Assembly: GCF_933775445.1 (NCBI RefSeq)
Contig: NC_065877.1
Coordinates: forward strand, 18,786,001 to 18,850,000
Source: Argentina anserina
Taxonomy: Eukaryota > Streptophyta > Magnoliopsida > Rosales > Rosaceae
DNA length: 64,000 nucleotides
Direction: 5' to 3'
The position numbers and the translations under genes were made by a program. A model generated the notes under the pieces. The model was not told where the DNA came from, did not search any database, and saw only the letters and a list, made by a program, of their open reading frames with translations. Shown here one piece after another: positions 61,601-64,000 of the stretch (position 1 is the stretch's first letter; the number at the start of each line of letters is the position of its first letter).

Positions 61601-62876
61601 CAACTTTCGCCACTTCTCATCAGTCATATTGGTTGGCTTTGCAGCCACACCCTCTATGGCCTCATGCATATCCCTACAATACAGGATATCCTCCATTCTT
61701 GGCTTCCACGTCACCCAATTCTTGTGGGTGAGTTTGATCATTGTGCCTTTCACATCATCATCCATTCTGACAATACCGATTCAGCCGAACCCAACCTTCA
61801 ACCAGGCTCTGGTACCACTTGTAGTGAATCGGTCAACAAGTTAGTCAGAGAAACAGAACAAGCACAGCAAACCAAGAGAAACAACCACAAAGAAAAGAAC
61901 ACAGATTTAAGGTGGTTCAGCAAATAGCTTTGCCTACATCCACCGGACAGGAACACACTTCCACTATATTAATAATGGGTACACAAGAAAGACTAAGAAA
62001 ATAAGGACTCTCTTCTCTTCCTATCTTTCTCCTCTCTGCCCTCTCTCACCCTCTAACCGAGAATTGAACACACTATGCTCTTTGTCTCTGTGATGCCTAA
62101 ACCTAGAGCATAAGCCCTCCTTATATAGCCATAAGGACAACAAACATATTTCCTCACCAAATAGGAATCCTATTCCTAATAGTGGTAGGCTATAAAGCCT
62201 CCTCCTTCTACAAGTAAACCATCATCAATAAGGATTCCCTATCCTTACCGGAACACCATACTCTAAGAAACTATCTTAGGAAAAACACATGGGCTGGAAA
62301 ACCCAACAGTTATATATCATTACTTGATGTAACATGTAGAGTTAGTTAGTTTGATTTTGTTTGACTACAAGATATGATTGATAAGATGGTGAACTCGGTA
62401 GCACTAGGTTTTAACATAATGACCAAGTTCCACGGTGTTCATCTTAACAGAATTATTAGCATTGTGAAAGGTTAGATCTGTTGCCATACCAAAATTTAAA
62501 TTGGAATCTTTGAGCCATTCTTTGTTTTCCTAATAATTCTAGAGCTTTTTCCTGTTATAAATGGAGGAAGCATCTTGGACCTCTGACCATAATCAGATCA
62601 GTTATCAACATATCACCTTGTTTGATTGTATTGTGTTCTATTAATCTAGGAGGTGGAAGGAGCAAAAGACCGTCGTCGATCCATAGGGTATGTGTTTCTA
62701 GCTAATCGGCTATATAAAGTTATTACCCGCTTGTATTCCATATCACGGATGGTCTAAAGTCTAAACTCATATCTTGGGTTTTGTACAGCTCAAAATCACG
62801 GAGCCAGAGAGTTGACGCCCTTCTTCACCATATGTTGAGTGCAGAGCTAAATGAAACGCAATGCTCTACTGCATAA
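46653..62876 (+). CDS. TPC1: Two-pore vacuolar cation channel TPC1 (SV channel)
   Basis: 22 GT-AG exons: 46653-46919, 47004-47111, 47694-47789, 48558-48688, 49868-49928, 50484-50650, 50826-50931, 51168-51245, 51404-51465, 52294-52366, 52907-52972, 53071-53214, 53494-53551, 53870-53977, 55152-55215, 56172-56340, 56848-56912, 57158-57248, 58370-58456, 59275-59352, 62650-62687, 62789-62876. They sum to 2205 nt, 734 codons plus stop (AtTPC1: 733). The channel carries Ca2+-activated, voltage-gated cation current in the vacuole membrane. Seen: two 6-TM domains, filters [10 protein letters not shown] and LVMGNW, two EF-hands between them, the second voltage sensor [15 protein letters not shown], luminal Ca2+-site matches FED, TTLDIE and NGEW (AtTPC1 D240, D454, E528), and a conserved end [13 protein letters not shown]-hand 1 has E at loop position 1 where AtTPC1 has D. 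Exon 9 could instead use an upstream acceptor near 51339. Introns carry several TEs. Confidence 0.95.
47477..47502. repeat. (CA)n microsatellite in TPC1 intron 2
   Basis: 13 CA units. Confidence 0.9.
48860..49208. mobile_element. GC-rich foldback MITE in TPC1 intron 4
   Basis: Two arms of about 150-165 bp are inverted copies: the left arm runs from GAGGATCGAGGTGCGGACG to GGAATCTGCAAATTTCC, and the right arm mirrors it, with about 80% matching by eye. The loop is short (CATAAACTTGAAATTTCT region). It sits in a (TA)n tract, which may be the target. No transposase. Open frames on both strands here result from GC-richness and symmetry. Confidence 0.8.
50005..50018. repeat. 14-G run in TPC1 intron 5
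   Basis: An uninterrupted G14 following CCCACCC. Such runs are rare in this AT-rich window. Confidence 0.9.
50021..50349. mobile_element. Small hAT-like MITE in TPC1 intron 5
   Basis: The left end CCAAGGTTTGAAAAC and the reverse of the right end, CAGTGTTCTAAAAC, form an imperfect TIR. The subterminal words CTAGGCG and GCCTAGG are mirrored too. Flanks do not give a clean 8 bp duplication. Confidence 0.4.
57470..57835 (-). repeat. Possible solo LTR or LTR fragment in TPC1 intron 18
   Basis: Read on the minus strand it starts TGTTGGAGAGTTAGGATTC, has a TATAAATAGGG-like box (near 57665-57677) and ends around GTGGTTCAGCC-complement sequence, a layout like the LTR of the copia derivative in intron 20. 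Termini and target duplication were not resolved. Confidence 0.3.
59798..60286 (-). repeat. 3' LTR of the intronic copia derivative
   Basis: 489 bp. On the minus strand it starts TGTTGGGTTTTCCAGCCC and ends ATTCACTACA, with a TATATAAGG box near 60098-60106. Confidence 0.95.
60287..60300 (-). other. Polypurine tract of the intronic copia derivative
   Basis: On the minus strand GGAGGGGGAGAT lies directly before the 3' LTR. Confidence 0.8.
60368..61765 (-). CDS. Gag-protease polyprotein of the intronic copia derivative
   Basis: An intact 465-codon ORF. It starts [20 protein letters not shown] and continues with the copia Gag core ([23 protein letters not shown]..., about residues 90-190), a zinc knuckle [14 protein letters not shown] (CX2CX4HX4C, about 220-235), the aspartic protease site [14 protein letters not shown] (about 275-290) and a protease C-part ending near [13 protein letters not shown]. 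The last 60-70 residues ([22 protein letters not shown]) are acidic and Gln-rich, resembling the linker found after integrase in full elements. An internal deletion may therefore have joined protease to linker. It could assemble and mature particles but cannot copy or insert itself without a partner's Pol. Confidence 0.9.
   Translation of the reverse strand: MDDDVKGTMIKLTHKNWVTWKPRMEDILYCRDMHEAIEGVAAKPTNMTDEKWRKLHRKAVGTIRQWVDDSVFHHVSKETDAEELWKILESLFEKKTAAKKTFLIKEMVNMKFDDDTSVAVHLNNFQNVTNQLSTMGMKVDDELLALLLLGTLPDSWETFVVTLSNSASNGVLSMDTVKDNMLNEEQRRKSVGTDNEHARALYVKGKCKNSGQRFSSDCHYCGEKGHMKRMCRKWKQNKKKSKYQDEDNGYSACVSDELLTLQECLYMGDKGHDWFVDTGASCHVSSNLELFSTYKACGFGMLKMGNSSYSKISGIGDICIETNLGYHMTLKDVRHVPDLCVNILSASALDRQGFHQFIGDAKWKLTNRSLDVASGEFCRSLYKTHSLVYKDDLSAMGDTSSDIRRHGNSHIRKKGVLEKWSQMSFSNRFSDQGEDGQELFHQQGHGDELFDQGDPDQGELHAPTT
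61805..61817 (-). other. Primer binding site for initiator tRNA-Met
   Basis: On the minus strand TGGTACCAGAGCC follows the 5' LTR after two bases, one mismatch from the usual TGGTATCAGAGCC. Confidence 0.88.
61820..62308 (-). repeat. 5' LTR of the intronic copia derivative
   Basis: 489 bp, one base different from 59798-60286 (TTTCAC versus TTCCAC near the middle). Confidence 0.95.
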
Positions 62877-64000
62877 TGTTATTTCCTTTGTGGTAATGAT
62901 TCTGATGATTTCTTTTCTCCTGATCATCAAAACCTTCAAACTTTCTGTTATATTCATGTCCGATTACTTGATTTGGTTTGTGGATTGAATGTTCGAGTCC
63001 AAATGACTTTAATCCAGTTTCGGTTAGGCAATCAGTCTTTTCCCTGGGTCATGAGTATCACAGAAGCTTGTGTTTTGCAAGTGAATTTTATAGAGATTCG
63101 ATGAGTTGGTCAGCTTTTGATCTTTTTTATTTTTATTTTTTACTTAGTGTTTTTGTTTTGACAGTTACTGAAGGAACCAGAAACAGTGAAAGAAAGAGGC
63201 GAGTAGTTCTGGGATTGTGATAAGCAAATTAAAAGTACGGAACTCATTTCTTTCCGGTGGCCAAGGATTATAGGATATGTTGCTAAGGTGTATAGGTTTA
63301 ATGGAGCGTGATGCCACTAGGGCTTCAGTTCATTCTTTCCTTTCGTTCTTGTGGAAAAGGGTCAAAAGTACAAAAAAATTCTGTAAAGTCGTCCATAAGT
63401 TGAACTCTTATTATCCCTTGTGTAAAAGTAATTTGTGCCATGATTCATTTTTCATACATAAATTACATATTAGTGCATACTAATTGGATCCGAATCGTCT
63501 TTTCTTCATTTGGTTAATTTAAAATATTTCACATTTTCATAATGGTATGAGAGCGATAAATGTAACCCTAAATATTGTATCTAAACTAGTAACATGGAGT
63601 CTGAATAATGAACAGACTAAAAAATAATGGAGGGTTAAATCGACTCATCCATTGCTGTAGAAATAAATATCTGCTTCCCATGTCTCTATTTTAGTTAAAT
63701 ATAGCAATATGGTAGATGCTACTGTTGGAGATGATGCTCTTAGCGTCTTACATAACTACTTAGGAAGAAAAATGCACAAATTCAGAAACCAAAAGAATGA
63801 CTTGAGAAGTAGAGTTGCAAAAAGATGCTTCTGTTGTGCTATATTAAATTTCGAAAATATAATTTTATTGTTGGTAGATGGTCTCTCTTCTGATAGATGT
63901 CTTAGACGAGGGGCCTCAAAGGCTCACTGTCAAACACACGCCGGGCATCTGAAACATGATAATTTGAAGGAAAAAAAAACAAGATAATTGGGAACTCCAG
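62877..64000. other. TPC1 3' UTR and downstream DNA; no further gene recognised
   Basis: The first few hundred bases are probably 3' UTR. The open frames at 63277-63483 and 63709-63987 show no domain or codon pattern that I trust. The right edge may belong to a repeat or to a gene outside the window. Confidence 0.4.

Larger units (their letters stand above)
59798..62308 (-). mobile_element. Young Gag-protease-only copia derivative in TPC1 intron 20
   Basis: Two 489 bp LTRs (59798-60286 and 61820-62308) differ at one base. The perfect TSD GTTAT flanks the element (59793-59797 and 62309-62313). On the minus strand the order is 5' LTR, initiator-Met primer site, one ORF for Gag and protease, purine tract, 3' LTR. 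Integrase, RT and RNase H are absent. The element is antisense to TPC1 and enlarges this intron to 3.3 kb. Confidence 0.97.

Noticed and set aside
63709..63987. 92-codon plus frame at the right edge
   Set aside because: No recognisable family; length is within chance expectation.
1..64000. CRISPR arrays, bacterial operons or phage-like systems
   Set aside because: No spaced direct repeats or prokaryotic gene layout; all repeats are microsatellites, one tandem duplication and transposons.

Overview
The window is nuclear DNA of a flowering plant. It has spliced genes with GT-AG introns, AT-rich intergenic DNA, and nested LTR retrotransposons, MITEs and SINE-like repeats. Gene content indicates a eudicot. 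The repeat style would fit Rosaceae, but I cannot prove the taxon from the sequence alone.

Layout. 1-7127: a young Gag-only LTR retrotransposon of Ty3 type (TR-GAG), on the minus strand, inserted in an older LTR of a related family. 8489-8612: a tRNA-derived SINE-like repeat. 8709-10348 (minus): five exons of a DTW-domain tRNA-uridine aminocarboxypropyltransferase homologue, with two apparent frameshifts and no catalytic DTW exons in the window; probably a broken gene. 10.4-13.5 kb: TE debris. 13497-24069: a decayed Ty1/copia element with TSD TAAAT. Its 5' LTR is split by a 2.46 kb TIR element, and its gag is split by a solo LTR of the same family as the TR-GAG, with its own perfect TSD AACCT. 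24518-27937 (plus): a three-exon FLOE1-like gene. 29-37 kb: a hAT-like MITE, then a GAGCATC-TIR MITE split by a second, heavily decayed copia element. 39143-44455 (plus): one uninterrupted 1770-codon ORF for callose synthase 12 (GSL5/PMR4-like). 46653-62876 (plus): a complete 22-exon TPC1 vacuolar two-pore channel gene of 734 codons. Its introns carry a GC-rich foldback element, a small hAT-like MITE and a very young 2511 bp copia derivative coding only Gag-protease.

How the genes relate. CalS12 and TPC1 sit next to each other in the same orientation, as GSL5 (At4g03550) and TPC1 (At4g03560) do in Arabidopsis, so this is old microsynteny. Both act in wound and defence responses: callose deposition, and vacuolar Ca2+ signalling linked to jasmonate. 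FLOE1-like is a water-responsive condensate protein expected in seeds. No operon logic applies.

The strongest unusual items are the two Gag-only elements of different superfamilies, the dated nesting order, the near-zero-age insertion in the last large TPC1 intron, the LTR-like promoter just upstream of the TR-GAG gag ORF, and the long GC-rich hairpin transcribed within TPC1 intron 4. I found no CRISPR, no functional tRNA or rRNA gene, and no clear wholly new system.
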